In this document: positions 16,516-26,132 of the stretch, one piece after another
Layout of the letters: every line of letters begins with the position of its first letter
Numbering within the stretch: position 1 is the first letter of the stretch
Assembly: GCA_047639315.1 (NCBI GenBank)
Contig: JBLINQ010000005.1
Coordinates: 9,483-73,482 of the forward strand
DNA length: 64,000 nt
Reading direction: 5' to 3'
From: S139-23 sp047639315
GTDB taxonomy: Bacteria; Planctomycetota; GCA-002687715; DRQF01
Translations under genes and position numbers: made by a program
The notes under the pieces: model-generated
What the model saw: the letters and a program-made list of their open reading frames with translations, nothing else
Database searches by the model: none
Told to the model about the DNA's origin: nothing

Positions 16516-17868
16516 ATGGCCAAAATCCTCATTGTCGACGACGAAGATTCAGTCCGGCAATCAGTGAGCATGATTCTACGCTATGCACGCCACGAAGTCG
16601 TGGAAGCATCCACAGGGCGAAGGGCCTTAGCTGCTCTCAAGGAACATGAGGACGTCGTCGCAGTACTGTGTGACGTCAAAATGCCCGAAATGGATGGCTT
16701 GGAAGCCCTTTCTCAAGTCACCGAGCTCTATCCTGGTCTTCCCGTGATCATGATTTCGGGACATGGAACCATCGATACGGCGGTTGAGGCAACTAAACGG
16801 GGCGCCTTTGATTTCTTGGAGAAGCCCCTCGATCAAGACCGCCTCATGCTGTGCGTTCGCAATGCGCTGGAGCAGGCAGCACTCAAGACCGAGACGAAGA
16901 ATCTCCGTGGTGAGCTGTCCGACAAGTGGCGCATGCTGGGAGACTCCCTGGCCATGAAGGAAATCAAGCAGACCATCGAGCGCATTGGCCCGACAGATGC
17001 GCGGGTGCTCGTGACCGGTGACAATGGCACCGGCAAAGAACTGGTAGCCCGCAATCTACACGCGTTTTCCTCGCGTATGTCCAAGCCATTCATCGACGTC
17101 AATTGCGCTGCGATTCCGAGCGAACTGATTGAAAGCGAGTTGTTTGGCCACGAGAAAGGTGCCTTCACCGGAGCCGATCGTCAAAAAACGGGACGCTTCG
17201 AGCAAGCTGATCAAGGAACACTTTTTCTCGATGAGATTGGTGACATGGCGCAAGAGGCTCAAGCCAAAGTTCTGCGCGTGCTCGAAACCAATGAAGTTCA
17301 ACGTGTGGGCAGTGGCGAGAGCATCAAGGTTGATGTTCGGGTCATCGCTGCGACCAACAAGAATTTGGAAGAGGAAGTCACCGAAGGCCGGTTCCGCGAA
17401 GACCTTTTGTTTCGCCTCAACGTCATCCCCATTCACTTGCCGCCCTTGCGTGAACGCCCTGAAGATATTCAGATCCTCTTAGAGAAGTTCACCGTCGAGA
17501 TTTGCCACAAGTACGATATGCCGCCGAAGAATTTCAGCCCCGAGGCCCAGGAGCACATGAAGCGGCTGTCGTGGCCGGGCAACGTCCGTGAACTGAGAAA
17601 CTTCAGTGAACGGGCGGTCCTGCTCTCATCGGGCGAACAAGAAATTACCTTAGAGGATTTAGAACGACTCACGACGAAAGCATCAGCTGTCTTCAGTGAG
17701 AGCATTTTCGCCATTGGCACGTTTGAAGAATTTAAGGCAACCAGTGAGCGCTTGTTCTTGCAAAAGAAGCTCGAAGAAAACGAATGGAATATCAAGCGGA
17801 CTGCTGAATCTCTCGGTATGCAAAGAAGCAACTTGTACAAGAAAATCGATCGATACAATCTCAAATGA
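16516..17868 (+). CDS. Sigma-54-dependent response regulator (NtrC family)
   Basis: A 450-residue activator with three domains. The receiver spans residues 1-120, with the acidic pair DDE, phospho-acceptor Asp53 in CDVKMPEMDG and Lys103 in EKPLD. The AAA+ domain covers about 140-370: Walker A GDNGTGKE at 168-175, the sigma-54 contact loop GAFTGA at 215-220, Walker B TLFLDEIGD and the arginine-finger region FREDLLFRLNV. A Fis-type helix-turn-helix occupies the last 45 residues (NIKRTAESLGMQRSNLYKKI). It should remodel RNA polymerase with sigma-54 once phosphorylated. The arrangement resembles NtrX. No histidine kinase is nearby; the next gene overlaps it by 4 bases. Confidence 0.92.
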   Translation: MAKILIVDDEDSVRQSVSMILRYARHEVVEASTGRRALAALKEHEDVVAVLCDVKMPEMDGLEALSQVTELYPGLPVIMISGHGTIDTAVEATKRGAFDFLEKPLDQDRLMLCVRNALEQAALKTETKNLRGELSDKWRMLGDSLAMKEIKQTIERIGPTDARVLVTGDNGTGKELVARNLHAFSSRMSKPFIDVNCAAIPSELIESELFGHEKGAFTGADRQKTGRFEQADQGTLFLDEIGDMAQEAQAKVLRVLETNEVQRVGSGESIKVDVRVIAATNKNLEEEVTEGRFREDLLFRLNVIPIHLPPLRERPEDIQILLEKFTVEICHKYDMPPKNFSPEAQEHMKRLSWPGNVRELRNFSERAVLLSSGEQEITLEDLERLTTKASAVFSESIFAIGTFEEFKATSERLFLQKKLEENEWNIKRTAESLGMQRSNLYKKIDRYNLK

Positions 17869-18500
17869 ACAATCATCGAATCATGACCTTATTGGTCATT
17901 GCGACTCTGGCGATGTTGACCTCTTGTGGCACGGCTCCCAAAGAGGAAGAGCCCGAGAAGCTACCCGAGGCAAAGACCAGCCCATTGGGCATCGATCAAC
18001 CCGATCCTGTCTTACTGGCCCGCTCTGCCATTGATGCCTATAAACGTGGAAAAGTCTGGGAGTTCTTTTCTTTCTTTGGCTTTGCTGATGGCAAAACTGG
18101 GGTTTACTTCAGTCCAGCCAATGTTGAAGAAGATCCATTCTTTGGCACTCGGATCGAGGAACTGCGCCCTTTGGCTCAAAGCCTTTTCCCATTAATGGAC
18201 ACACCTTCGAGCACGATTGAATTCGGCCAACCGATGACAGTGAGAAACCGCCCTCTCACAGTGGAGGTGCCGTTCTCGGTGGTCTACGATTTCGAGTCTC
18301 TCAGTGCCGAAGAGCGCATGAGGGTCCTGACGGAAGTAAACACAGCGTTGGCGAGCCAAGGACAGCGAACGATCACTTTCGAGGAATACGCCAACAAGGT
18401 GCGTGAACTTCCAAATGACTTGAGGCACCGATTCATCTATCAGAAAAAGAGATGGTATATCGATGGCGGCGTTTGGCGCCCTTATCGAGTCAAGCGATAG
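17865..18500 (+). CDS. Lipoprotein of unknown function, coupled to the NtrC-type regulator
   Basis: A 211-residue predicted lipoprotein. A hydrophobic signal ends in the lipobox LTSC, followed by a Glu/Pro-rich linker, then a globular domain of about 150 residues with no motif I recognise (AIDAYKRGKVWEFFSFFGFADG early, KKRWYIDGGVWRPYRV at the end). Its ATG overlaps the stop of the regulator gene, so both are made together. The absence of a kinase makes it tempting to see the lipoprotein as a target or sensor partner, but that is inference. A terminator follows. Confidence 0.75.
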   Translation: MNNHRIMTLLVIATLAMLTSCGTAPKEEEPEKLPEAKTSPLGIDQPDPVLLARSAIDAYKRGKVWEFFSFFGFADGKTGVYFSPANVEEDPFFGTRIEELRPLAQSLFPLMDTPSSTIEFGQPMTVRNRPLTVEVPFSVVYDFESLSAEERMRVLTEVNTALASQGQRTITFEEYANKVRELPNDLRHRFIYQKKRWYIDGGVWRPYRVKR

Positions 18501-18520
18501 ACGATCAGCCAACTCAACGA

Positions 18521-18553
18521 AAAAAGGACACCCAACCGGGTGTCCCTTTTTTT
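18521..18553. terminator. Bidirectional rho-independent terminator
   Basis: A perfect 8-bp stem GGACACCC / GGGTGTCC with an AACC loop is flanked by an A-run on the left and seven T residues on the right. It separates the lipoprotein gene from the convergent gene at 18583. Confidence 0.92.
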
Positions 18554-18582
18554 GTTCAATCGATTAGGCCGGGCCGAGTTGA

Positions 18583-19560
18583 TCAAGCCCAGAATTCGGG
18601 TTCGCTCACATACCAGACGCCACGTTTCTTGACGAGTTCACGATCCGTCGGGGCGATTTCATCCGTGATGTCATCTTCCAGAATCCGATAGACCTGTTGA
18701 ACTCGAGCCAAGAGCGCGTCGGGGAAACGTTCACGAACGCGAGCTTGGGATAACTCAAGCGCTTCGGCGAAGCTCAAAGCCGAGAGCCCAAAACCAAAGA
18801 ACCCGAGCCTTGCTGAAGTGCTCTCGTCAAAACTCAAGTCCAGTTCGAGGTGGACCCAGAATGGAGTCAGAGTTCCTTGAGGCACACCTTCATCGGCATT
18901 GACCGGAATCATGCCCAAGCTTTCGACCAATGAGAACTTAATGTCGTACTCATCCATCATTGAGTTTTCTTCGACGACAAGGATGTCACGGTGCTGATGT
19001 TCGAAATTTTCGATGCAGGGAATATCGTTGATTTGAGGAAGGCCAAGGTTGGCGATCATCTCTTCGACTTCTTCGCGCATCCTCAAACCACATGCGACAT
19101 AGATGGTGCCGTGCTCTTCGATGAAGACTTCAATGGCTGGCTCTTGTGCGACAGCTCCAAAACCACAGCGACCGGCTTCGATTAGATACTCACCATAAGT
19201 ATTCCAAGCCTGTTGAAGTCGGTTGCGTTCGACTGGCTCCGAAGATCGGTAGGCGTCAGAATCGCGAAAGGCATCGAAAGACAACTCTTCGAAGAGCGCA
19301 TACACCTCGTTCGGCAGTAATCGTTCCAACATCTTGGCCACGGTGTCAACGACCAAGTCGGCGGAAAGAAGAATTCGATATTCGTATTGATCGTCGACAA
19401 GTTCGTCACCGACGACAAAGCGAGAGTCATACCCCTGAGAAAGATTGACATCATCGCCACACGGATAAACACCGATCGGACAGTGAACATCACCAAATGT
19501 CTTGCGCCCAAGGCTGCTCCTAATCTTGTAGGGAGCGTGTACCAGGGGTGAGTTGGGCAT
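18583..19560 (-). CDS. Conserved-looking protein of unknown function
   Basis: A 325-residue acidic soluble protein without signal peptide or membrane helix. Notable features are a Gly/Asp-rich N-terminal part with PIGVYPCGDD, a central helical region, and two strand-rich segments (IEVFIEEHGTIYVACG and TPFWVHLELDLSF). No catalytic motif is recognisable. The length, absence of repeats and good codon use argue for a real gene. It is transcribed alone and meets the lipoprotein operon tail to tail across a bidirectional terminator. Confidence 0.65.
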   Translation of the reverse strand: MPNSPLVHAPYKIRSSLGRKTFGDVHCPIGVYPCGDDVNLSQGYDSRFVVGDELVDDQYEYRILLSADLVVDTVAKMLERLLPNEVYALFEELSFDAFRDSDAYRSSEPVERNRLQQAWNTYGEYLIEAGRCGFGAVAQEPAIEVFIEEHGTIYVACGLRMREEVEEMIANLGLPQINDIPCIENFEHQHRDILVVEENSMMDEYDIKFSLVESLGMIPVNADEGVPQGTLTPFWVHLELDLSFDESTSARLGFFGFGLSALSFAEALELSQARVRERFPDALLARVQQVYRILEDDITDEIAPTDRELVKKRGVWYVSEPEFWA

Positions 19561-19958
19561 GAAGCGATCCTTCTAAATCTGAATGTTCCCTTTGGCGCAG
19601 CGGGTTGATGCAGGCACCAACGTGGATCGCATTATATACGTGGTGAGGGACCTAACAAGCATGAGAAGGTTAATAGGAATGGTGTGTTGACGGAACAGTC
19701 ATCGACGGCTCACGCACTAATGATGTCCCAACGTATTGCCCGCAATGACGTTCGGTCGCAACCGCTCGAAATGGCCGATACGTGGCCAAATTTGACAAGA
19801 TCGGCAAAGCGTAACTTTCCAGCACAAGACTCTCTTCGGCCCCCACCATTGCTGGATGTTGGAAGGTAAAAGGCGGCAAGGACTTAGCAACTTGAGGATG
19901 CCTCACCGCAGCGAGGTGAACACCGAGAATACAGTTGAAAGCACCACATTTTGAAAAT
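19561..19958. other. Intergenic region, about 400 bases, nothing assigned
   Basis: The region lies between the promoter side of the 18583-19560 gene and the end of the MglA-like gene. Only short frames without family resemblance are present, and I see no convincing RNA gene or strong terminator. Confidence 0.5.
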
Positions 19959-20768
19959 TCACAAAGTTAGTGAGACAACCACAGCTGCGATCAGAGTGGT
20001 GGCTACCGCGATGCCGATCAAGATCTTGGTCGAGAGAAAGCCCACGGCGGTCCGCTTGGTCAGACTCGGAATGAGCCTCACTTCTTGACCTAACTCGTCC
20101 GCCGCTGGGACGATACATGGATCGACCGGAACGCATTCATAGACTCGGTCTCGGATCTTGATGTGCCCACTGAGCCCACGCTTCGACAATTCGGATTCAT
20201 AACCGCGGTAGTTGCCCAAAACCTGAGCTTTGGCGGCGTGGAGGACATCAATCGGCCGCTTTGTGGTCATGCCGATCTTGTGCATCTCGGGATTCCATAC
20301 GGACTTCCGACTCAAGAAGAGACTGCTCCTGTCACTATCAGCGTCGTCGTAAGTCTGAACTAACAAGGGAAGTTCTTCTGGCTTACGCGACAGGCTCTCG
20401 AGTTCGGCCAGAAACTCAAAATAGTGCTTCACTGAATCGTCCGATCCTGGATCTCGGTCGTCAAGATAGATGATGGCATCAGCAGCTCGGTAGATCAGAA
20501 CGTCATTTGATGGGGATTGAAGTTCACCCGGCCGAGCCATGACGTCGATCATCACCTTCATGCCAAAGAGGCTATCGGCGTCGTCTAAGGGCCACCGAAA
20601 TCCAACGATTCGGTCGCCACCAGCATGTATGACCGTTAGATTCTCAGCGCCGGCGTCGAGGAGGCAATCATGCAATTCCCGCACAGTCGCGAACTTGGTC
20701 GACTTCTGCTGCCCCGACAAGATGATCCGGAAAATGATTTCCTGGTTGTCGATTTTGATTTCAACCAT
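19959..20768 (-). CDS. MglA-like degenerate small GTPase with a C-terminal membrane anchor
   Basis: A 269-residue protein whose middle follows the MglA/Ras-like layout. There is a strand with a damaged P-loop (IILSGQQKSTKFATV instead of GxxxxGK[ST]), a switch-II-like region (MKVMIDVMARPGE), AADAIIYLDDRDPGSDDS and LPLLVQTYDDAD where NKxD should be. The nucleotide-binding residues are therefore mostly lost, and it is best called a pseudo-GTPase. A hydrophobic helix at about 246-267 close to the C-terminus would anchor it in the membrane. It lies 6 bases after the DUF4388 gene; in Myxococcota-type genomes MglA-like GTPases and DUF4388 proteins often occur together. Confidence 0.55.
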   Translation of the reverse strand: MVEIKIDNQEIIFRIILSGQQKSTKFATVRELHDCLLDAGAENLTVIHAGGDRIVGFRWPLDDADSLFGMKVMIDVMARPGELQSPSNDVLIYRAADAIIYLDDRDPGSDDSVKHYFEFLAELESLSRKPEELPLLVQTYDDADSDRSSLFLSRKSVWNPEMHKIGMTTKRPIDVLHAAKAQVLGNYRGYESELSKRGLSGHIKIRDRVYECVPVDPCIVPAADELGQEVRLIPSLTKRTAVGFLSTKILIGIAVATTLIAAVVVSLTL

Positions 20769-20774
20769 CGGAAA

Positions 20775-23700
20775 TTAGTCCCTGTATGTCTCAATAGCGC
20801 CGTGAACATCGCCGGCAACCAGAACGCAGCGACCATCGTATCGGAACGAGATTGATCGCGAACCAGACTGAGAACGTAATCCGTGCAAAAGCTTGTCCTG
20901 TTCGGCATTGAGAAGGACCTGCGAACCGTCTTCGAGTTCGACCAAGAATTCACTCCGGTCCAGTGGATAAATGACACCCGTGCTCTCACGCAAAAGAGCC
21001 TTCCACTTCTTTCCCAGGACTCGTGTCTGATCGTTGCTACCAATCTCCAAGATGCCGCCATCTTTGAGAACTCCAAGGAGCCTGGTTCCTGAACGCACTA
21101 AGTTACCTTTGATCCGTCTCTCGAGGTCGAACTTAACTGAGCTCTGAAGGTCACGTGTAAGCCGGTGCAAACGTCCGAGAATGTCGGTCACAAAAATGGA
21201 CTGGCCGTGAATGACTGGCTCGCCGTTGTAAGTACCCAAAACTGTCTTTTCGATCTTCCGCTTCGAGACATCGATCTCCAGCAAAGACCCAGCTTCATCA
21301 ACAGCAAAAACACGGCCGGAATCTTCAACGAGATGCAAGATCGGCGACTTGAGTTTGATCGGATTAGGAAACTCGTTGCCCTTGTTGTCCAAGAAGATAA
21401 TCCTGGGATTACCGTCATGAGTCGCAACGACGTAGGTCGTACCATGAACAACCAATCCAGCGATGGGATCCAAGGAAACTCTCGTATCCCAGTTCTTCGG
21501 ATCCTTCTTTTCGGCATCAAAGAACATCACGTGCCCTTCGGTTGTCGCGAAAACGGCGCCGCCGTTGGCAATAACCAATCCTGTGCATGGGCTCACAAAT
21601 GACTCTGATTCGACACGCCGAGGTTTCGCGCCCAATGTTTCGGCGCGATAGACGACACCGTTGCCAGCCAAGAATACGACCGCTCGACCGTCCAAGGCGA
21701 CATCGCTGATTCGATCACCAATCTCGCGCCTTTCGGCCGGCAATTTTTCAAGTACCACGATCGACTGAAACGGGCTTTCTTCCCAAGATAGGCGCCGCTC
21801 TTTGGCGCGGAATCCTGGACGTGAGATTTCGTATTTTGCGTTGGGTGATTCGGCGGTGAGCTGCAATCGCTTGACACCCCTTGAGTCGAGATTTTCGCGG
21901 TCAGAAATAAGGGCGTCAACAGGAGCTGCTATGATCTCGAAAGGAACCCGTAGCTGTGCCAGCGTTTGCCTGGAGACAACGCGGATCGACTCGATACTGA
22001 GCTGATCACGACTCTCTGCGAAGAAGTTCTTTCGAGCCTTTTGATGGGCTGTCTCGAATTCCCCGTTCGCCAAGTGCTGCTCGATTTCTTTCAGCGCCTT
22101 GGTTTCTCGCGTCAGGTGTTCTTCGATCTCTTTCATCCGTCCAGGAATTTGCCGAGATTCATGTGCGCCCCACGACTGTTGCGAAGATGACCTTAATTCG
22201 GCCCAAGCTTTTTCATATGCAGCCAAAGAGTTCTTGAGATCCCCTAAGATCAGGTGGCTCTTAGCGCGACTAACATGGTCATCAGCCCGCTTACGGCTCT
22301 TCTTCTCTTCCTCACGCAACTCCACTTTCGACAGCTGGAACTTTCGCCGTAGATTGTGGACTTCGCCAAGGGCACGAGTTTCGTCATCCTTGGCATTCGA
22401 CGCGGTCATAGTCAAAGGGAAACGATCGGCAATACCAGCGTATCGTTGCGCCTGAGCTTGCCAACCTTCCTGCGTCACGATGTTCGTTTCAGCTTCATGA
22501 ATTTGGTCGTACGCAGCCTCTGCGGTGTTGTGATAATAGAGGTATGCGATAATCGTGGTGACGATCATGACGACAGTGACAAAGAACGCCAAACCCGCCA
22601 TCTTCTGACGCTTCTGTTGATCCAGTTGACGTTCGATCTCTTGGATCTTCTCGAGGCAGATATCTTTGGTGACCGAGTCGAAACTGACCACGAGCTTGTA
22701 GGCACCAAGAGCTCCCGCGAGATCTCCCATGGCGTGCATTCTGGCCGCCAAGCGCATGTAGGTCTCGATCGCTTCGTTAATCTGTCCGTTCTTCGCTAAG
22801 ACTCGCGCCTGCAAGAACGATAACCCAATGTCGTCGGGAGCAATCGTCAAGAGATAATCTAAGATCCGTTGCGCATCGGAGTAGCGCGCCGATTCAAAGT
22901 AGAAGCTGCACAGTTTCAATCCAAGATCGAAGGTTTCGTGATCCTCATTGTTGAGCACATCTTCGAGCTGTGAAAGGAGACACAAACCCTGCTCTAACGC
23001 ACGGAAGTCCGTAGGTAGGATTCCCATCAAGTATTGATAGATGGCTAGAGCTTCACGGACTAGCCCTTTCTCAACTAAGGCGATAGCGCAAAACTTGTAA
23101 TGAGAGGCGGCCTTGGCAATTCGATTTTCACGGAGGTAGGCCTGAGCCAAGCGTTTGTGCAAGGCGATACTACGACGGTCGTAGCGCACCGCACATTTGA
23201 ACAGACGAATCCCATCTTCATGGCGGCCGTCTATAACCAACTGGTCACCGACCTCGATCAAATCATCCAATTCGAGCTTGCGTACGTTGCCACGCTCCTT
23301 CAGATTCGAAAGGGCAAGGTCGACGTGGTATCGGGGAAGTCCAGTGGCGTTCGTGATCTCTGGAGAGCCGCAAACATTATCGATGTGATTGAAAACGATC
23401 CTCTCGACGGCGGAAAACTCCAACCCTATCGAGCCCGATTCTGAAGTCGTCTGAGCCCAAATATGCTTGCCACCGCCGATTTGGTCGATCACTCTCGCCC
23501 ATTCATCTTGGCGGCGAGCCGCTTCCATGACGGTCAGGTCGAGAACGAAGAATTGGCGATTCGGGTTTTCTTCTGGCCACGACTCTTCGTCCAGATTGAA
23601 GCTGACGTTCTTCCAGAGGAAGATCTCGAGGATCAGCTCCTCGTGAAGCCTGCGGGTAGCGCCTTCAACTTGCTCCCTGGTGATGGTCCCTCTTTTCTCA

Positions 23701-23978
23701 AGGAATTCCACCGCGGGAACCTGAAACTGCCCCGACTTCGTCAAGGCATCGGTGTAATCGTCGTAGCTCAGCTCTCCTTGATCCACCAAGATCGCGGCCA
23801 AATCCTGATTCTTGGGCATCTCCAAGAGTCCAATTCGATCGGCGTCGAGAACCAGGGCCCGTTTCTCAAGAATATTTTCGCGATTCTGGAGACGGAGAAC
23901 TCCCTGTTTTCGATTCATGGCCAACATCTGGAAGACATTGGACAAGTCGATACTCAGTAAATCACCTCGAATGGCCAT
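20775..23978 (-). CDS. DUF4388/TPR/beta-propeller membrane protein
   Basis: A 1067-residue multidomain protein. Residues 1-115 match the DUF4388 (PATAN-like) pattern (MAIRGDLLSIDLSNVFQML, then KQGVLRLQN), a domain common in signalling and gliding proteins. Residues 240-430 contain TPR-like helical repeats. One transmembrane helix spans about 460-482, followed by a charged coiled coil (about 550-660). The C-terminal 330 residues are strand-rich repeats resembling a WD or PQQ-like propeller, probably outside the membrane. The topology suggests a link between cytoplasmic partners and the periplasm. It is the first gene of a two-gene unit with the pseudo-GTPase. Confidence 0.75.
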   Translation of the reverse strand: MAIRGDLLSIDLSNVFQMLAMNRKQGVLRLQNRENILEKRALVLDADRIGLLEMPKNQDLAAILVDQGELSYDDYTDALTKSGQFQVPAVEFLEKRGTITREQVEGATRRLHEELILEIFLWKNVSFNLDEESWPEENPNRQFFVLDLTVMEAARRQDEWARVIDQIGGGKHIWAQTTSESGSIGLEFSAVERIVFNHIDNVCGSPEITNATGLPRYHVDLALSNLKERGNVRKLELDDLIEVGDQLVIDGRHEDGIRLFKCAVRYDRRSIALHKRLAQAYLRENRIAKAASHYKFCAIALVEKGLVREALAIYQYLMGILPTDFRALEQGLCLLSQLEDVLNNEDHETFDLGLKLCSFYFESARYSDAQRILDYLLTIAPDDIGLSFLQARVLAKNGQINEAIETYMRLAARMHAMGDLAGALGAYKLVVSFDSVTKDICLEKIQEIERQLDQQKRQKMAGLAFFVTVVMIVTTIIAYLYYHNTAEAAYDQIHEAETNIVTQEGWQAQAQRYAGIADRFPLTMTASNAKDDETRALGEVHNLRRKFQLSKVELREEEKKSRKRADDHVSRAKSHLILGDLKNSLAAYEKAWAELRSSSQQSWGAHESRQIPGRMKEIEEHLTRETKALKEIEQHLANGEFETAHQKARKNFFAESRDQLSIESIRVVSRQTLAQLRVPFEIIAAPVDALISDRENLDSRGVKRLQLTAESPNAKYEISRPGFRAKERRLSWEESPFQSIVVLEKLPAERREIGDRISDVALDGRAVVFLAGNGVVYRAETLGAKPRRVESESFVSPCTGLVIANGGAVFATTEGHVMFFDAEKKDPKNWDTRVSLDPIAGLVVHGTTYVVATHDGNPRIIFLDNKGNEFPNPIKLKSPILHLVEDSGRVFAVDEAGSLLEIDVSKRKIEKTVLGTYNGEPVIHGQSIFVTDILGRLHRLTRDLQSSVKFDLERRIKGNLVRSGTRLLGVLKDGGILEIGSNDQTRVLGKKWKALLRESTGVIYPLDRSEFLVELEDGSQVLLNAEQDKLLHGLRSQSGSRSISFRYDGRCVLVAGDVHGAIETYRD

Positions 23979-24267
23979 GCAGGGATCCTCGCACGTGGTT
24001 CATGGGTGCCTCTGCATTGATCGAGGAACCCAGAGAAAACTCTGATTGTCTTATCGGCTAAAAGAGCCACAATGGATGAGAACGAATGGTGATGGACTTG
24101 TCACATTTTTTGGCTTGAGCTCCTGACACCGCGGCATGCCTAAGTTACTTCAGGCAATAGAGTTAAGTCTGATCGGCCCGAGAATGGCACATTTCGGATA
24201 GGTTGAGTAGAATCCCAGACCTGCTATGGGTTCGCTAATTAGGCAGGTTGAGCCCGGAGGGGAAGCC

Positions 24268-24849
24268 ATGAATTCCAACGACAATCGAACACGATCGACC
24301 ACTAAAAGAGCTTGGCTCAATGTGAGTGGCCGCTGGCAATTCTTCCGGGGGCGGAGCTGCCATAGCTTCGATTTGTCCTACGAGAAATTCCACCGCCTGC
24401 TTGACCTCAATCCCCATTCTTTCACCGCCCACTTCTATCTTGGCCAGATCGCTCGCGAACGGGGCCAAGCCCGATTGGCTTTTGACCACTACTTGGCCGC
24501 CTATCGCAGCTCAGTTACCGCCTTCAATCGGAGCAAATTGCCCGATGATCTCAAGAATCACATCGCTCTGCGCCATGGACTTAGTCGCTCAAAGCGCGTC
24601 GTTTTCCATGAGCTCGGCCAACAAACTGGTCCCAGCATTATTCGAGCTGAATTTGAGGCCATCGATCACACCGGATTTGGCCGCCATCCAGAATTTGAGA
24701 TCCATCTGCCTCAAAATCAGGAAATTGGTGTCACCGATTTCAGCAGCACTGAGGAAGCCCAGAAGTTCGAAGACCGGGCGCCAATTTCCCAGGAAGAACT
24801 CGAGTCAGTAGACCTGGAAGTGCTCATCAGCCAGTTGATGGCTGAATAA
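24268..24849 (+). CDS. Small TPR-like protein, function unknown
   Basis: A 193-residue soluble protein from ATG 24268, with GGAGG at 24256-24260 as a clear ribosome-binding site; an open frame upstream to 24226 adds an unlikely extension. Residues 45-90 resemble one to two TPR motifs (LLDLNPHSFTAHFYLGQIA then ARLAFDHYLAAYR). The remaining C-terminal half is acidic with no motif. It is divergent from the DUF4388 gene and precedes the glycine-cleavage operon by 150 bases. Confidence 0.65.
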   Translation: MNSNDNRTRSTTKRAWLNVSGRWQFFRGRSCHSFDLSYEKFHRLLDLNPHSFTAHFYLGQIARERGQARLAFDHYLAAYRSSVTAFNRSKLPDDLKNHIALRHGLSRSKRVVFHELGQQTGPSIIRAEFEAIDHTGFGRHPEFEIHLPQNQEIGVTDFSSTEEAQKFEDRAPISQEELESVDLEVLISQLMAE

Positions 24850-25002
24850 TAGACTCCTACCCCAATTTTAGGCTGTTTTTGACCGGGTATTCCGCCCCTC
24901 GTCTCTGTTCCTGAGGCCGGGAGGTGCATATCATGATTGTAATGACGCGTCGGGGCATTTTTCGAGTCCGGCCAACGTCAAGATCAGCACAGAAGGAAAC
25001 TT

Positions 25003-26109
25003 ATGAAGCGCACACCACTCCACCAGAAGCACGTGGATGCCCAGGCTCGGATGATTGATTTTGGCGGTTGGGACATGCCCGTCATGTACACCGACATCAA
25101 AAGCGAACATAAAGTGATCCGCAATGGTGTTGGCCTTTTCGACCTGTGCCACATGGGACGAGTCCGGATCCATGGCCCAATGGCCCATGACCTCGTTCAA
25201 AAAGCCCAAACGAACAACCTGAACACGATCAAAGTGGGTCAAATCCGCTACGCCATGTTGTTGCAAGACGACGGCGGTGTCATCGACGATATCTTGGTCC
25301 ACCACCGGGAGAACGATATTTTCTTGGTGATCAACGCTTCGAATCGCGAACGAGATGTGGCACGCCTGCATGAACTCGCGGCGGGCATGGACGTGACCAT
25401 TGATGACGTTTCAGATGAAATGTCCATGATTGCTGTGCAAGGCCCTCTTTCTGAGAAAGTCGTCGCCAAAGTCGCACCTGAAATGGCTGTTTCAGATCTC
25501 GGCTATTACCAATTGGCTGAAGGCACGATCATGGGGCAGCCAGCTATGCTGACGCGAACCGGCTATACCGGCGAAGACGGCTTCGAGATTTACGCGCCAA
25601 CTTCGATCATCGCAGACCTTTGGGATCTCACTCTTGCTGAAGGCAAAGAAGAAGACATCCAATGCTGCGGTCTTGGCGCTCGCGACACCCTGCGCTTAGA
25701 AGCAGGCATGCCCCTCTACGGGCATGAAATCACCGAAGACATCAATCCTGTTGAAGCAGGACTCATGTTCGGTGTCCGCCTTAAGAAACCAGACTATCCC
25801 GGCAAAGATGTCATCGCTCGCGTGAAAGCTGAAGGGCCCAAGCGACGCATTGTCGGTTTGACCGTTGAAGGGCGTCGTATTCCTCGCGAAGGATACTCAA
25901 TCATGAATGGCGACACAGTCGTCGGCCATGTGGCCAGCGGCAGCTGGTCGCCGACATTCGAATGTGCCATCGCCACGGCTTTGGTTGCTTCGGAGGTCTT
26001 GGATGACGCCCCAAAGTTGGAAGTAGATATTCGCGGCAAGCGCGCTTCGGCGCAGTTGGTTGACTTGCCGTTTTACAAGCGAGACGGAAGTGGATCGCTT
26101 AACAGTTAA
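25003..26109 (+). CDS. gcvT: Glycine cleavage system T protein (aminomethyltransferase)
   Basis: The T protein moves the aminomethyl carbon from lipoylated H protein to tetrahydrofolate, releasing ammonia. It is 368 residues with the usual sequence blocks: KHVDAQARMIDFGGWDMP, VGLFDLCHMGRVRI, GGVIDDILVH, TRTGYTGEDGFEIY, GARDTLRLEAGMPLYGHEI and the C-terminal VVGHVASGSWSP. The catalytic Asp region is GLFDLCHMG. A GGAA element precedes the ATG. It opens a plus-strand operon with gcvH, gcvPA, gcvPB and a lipoyl transferase. I looked for a glycine riboswitch upstream and did not find one. Confidence 0.93.
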   Translation: MKRTPLHQKHVDAQARMIDFGGWDMPVMYTDIKSEHKVIRNGVGLFDLCHMGRVRIHGPMAHDLVQKAQTNNLNTIKVGQIRYAMLLQDDGGVIDDILVHHRENDIFLVINASNRERDVARLHELAAGMDVTIDDVSDEMSMIAVQGPLSEKVVAKVAPEMAVSDLGYYQLAEGTIMGQPAMLTRTGYTGEDGFEIYAPTSIIADLWDLTLAEGKEEDIQCCGLGARDTLRLEAGMPLYGHEITEDINPVEAGLMFGVRLKKPDYPGKDVIARVKAEGPKRRIVGLTVEGRRIPREGYSIMNGDTVVGHVASGSWSPTFECAIATALVASEVLDDAPKLEVDIRGKRASAQLVDLPFYKRDGSGSLNS

Positions 26110-26132
26110 CTCGTTGGATGGAGATGCCTCGA

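Noticed and set aside
24850..25002. Glycine riboswitch before gcvT
   Set aside because: The conserved aptamer segments are not present, although the position would be suitable.
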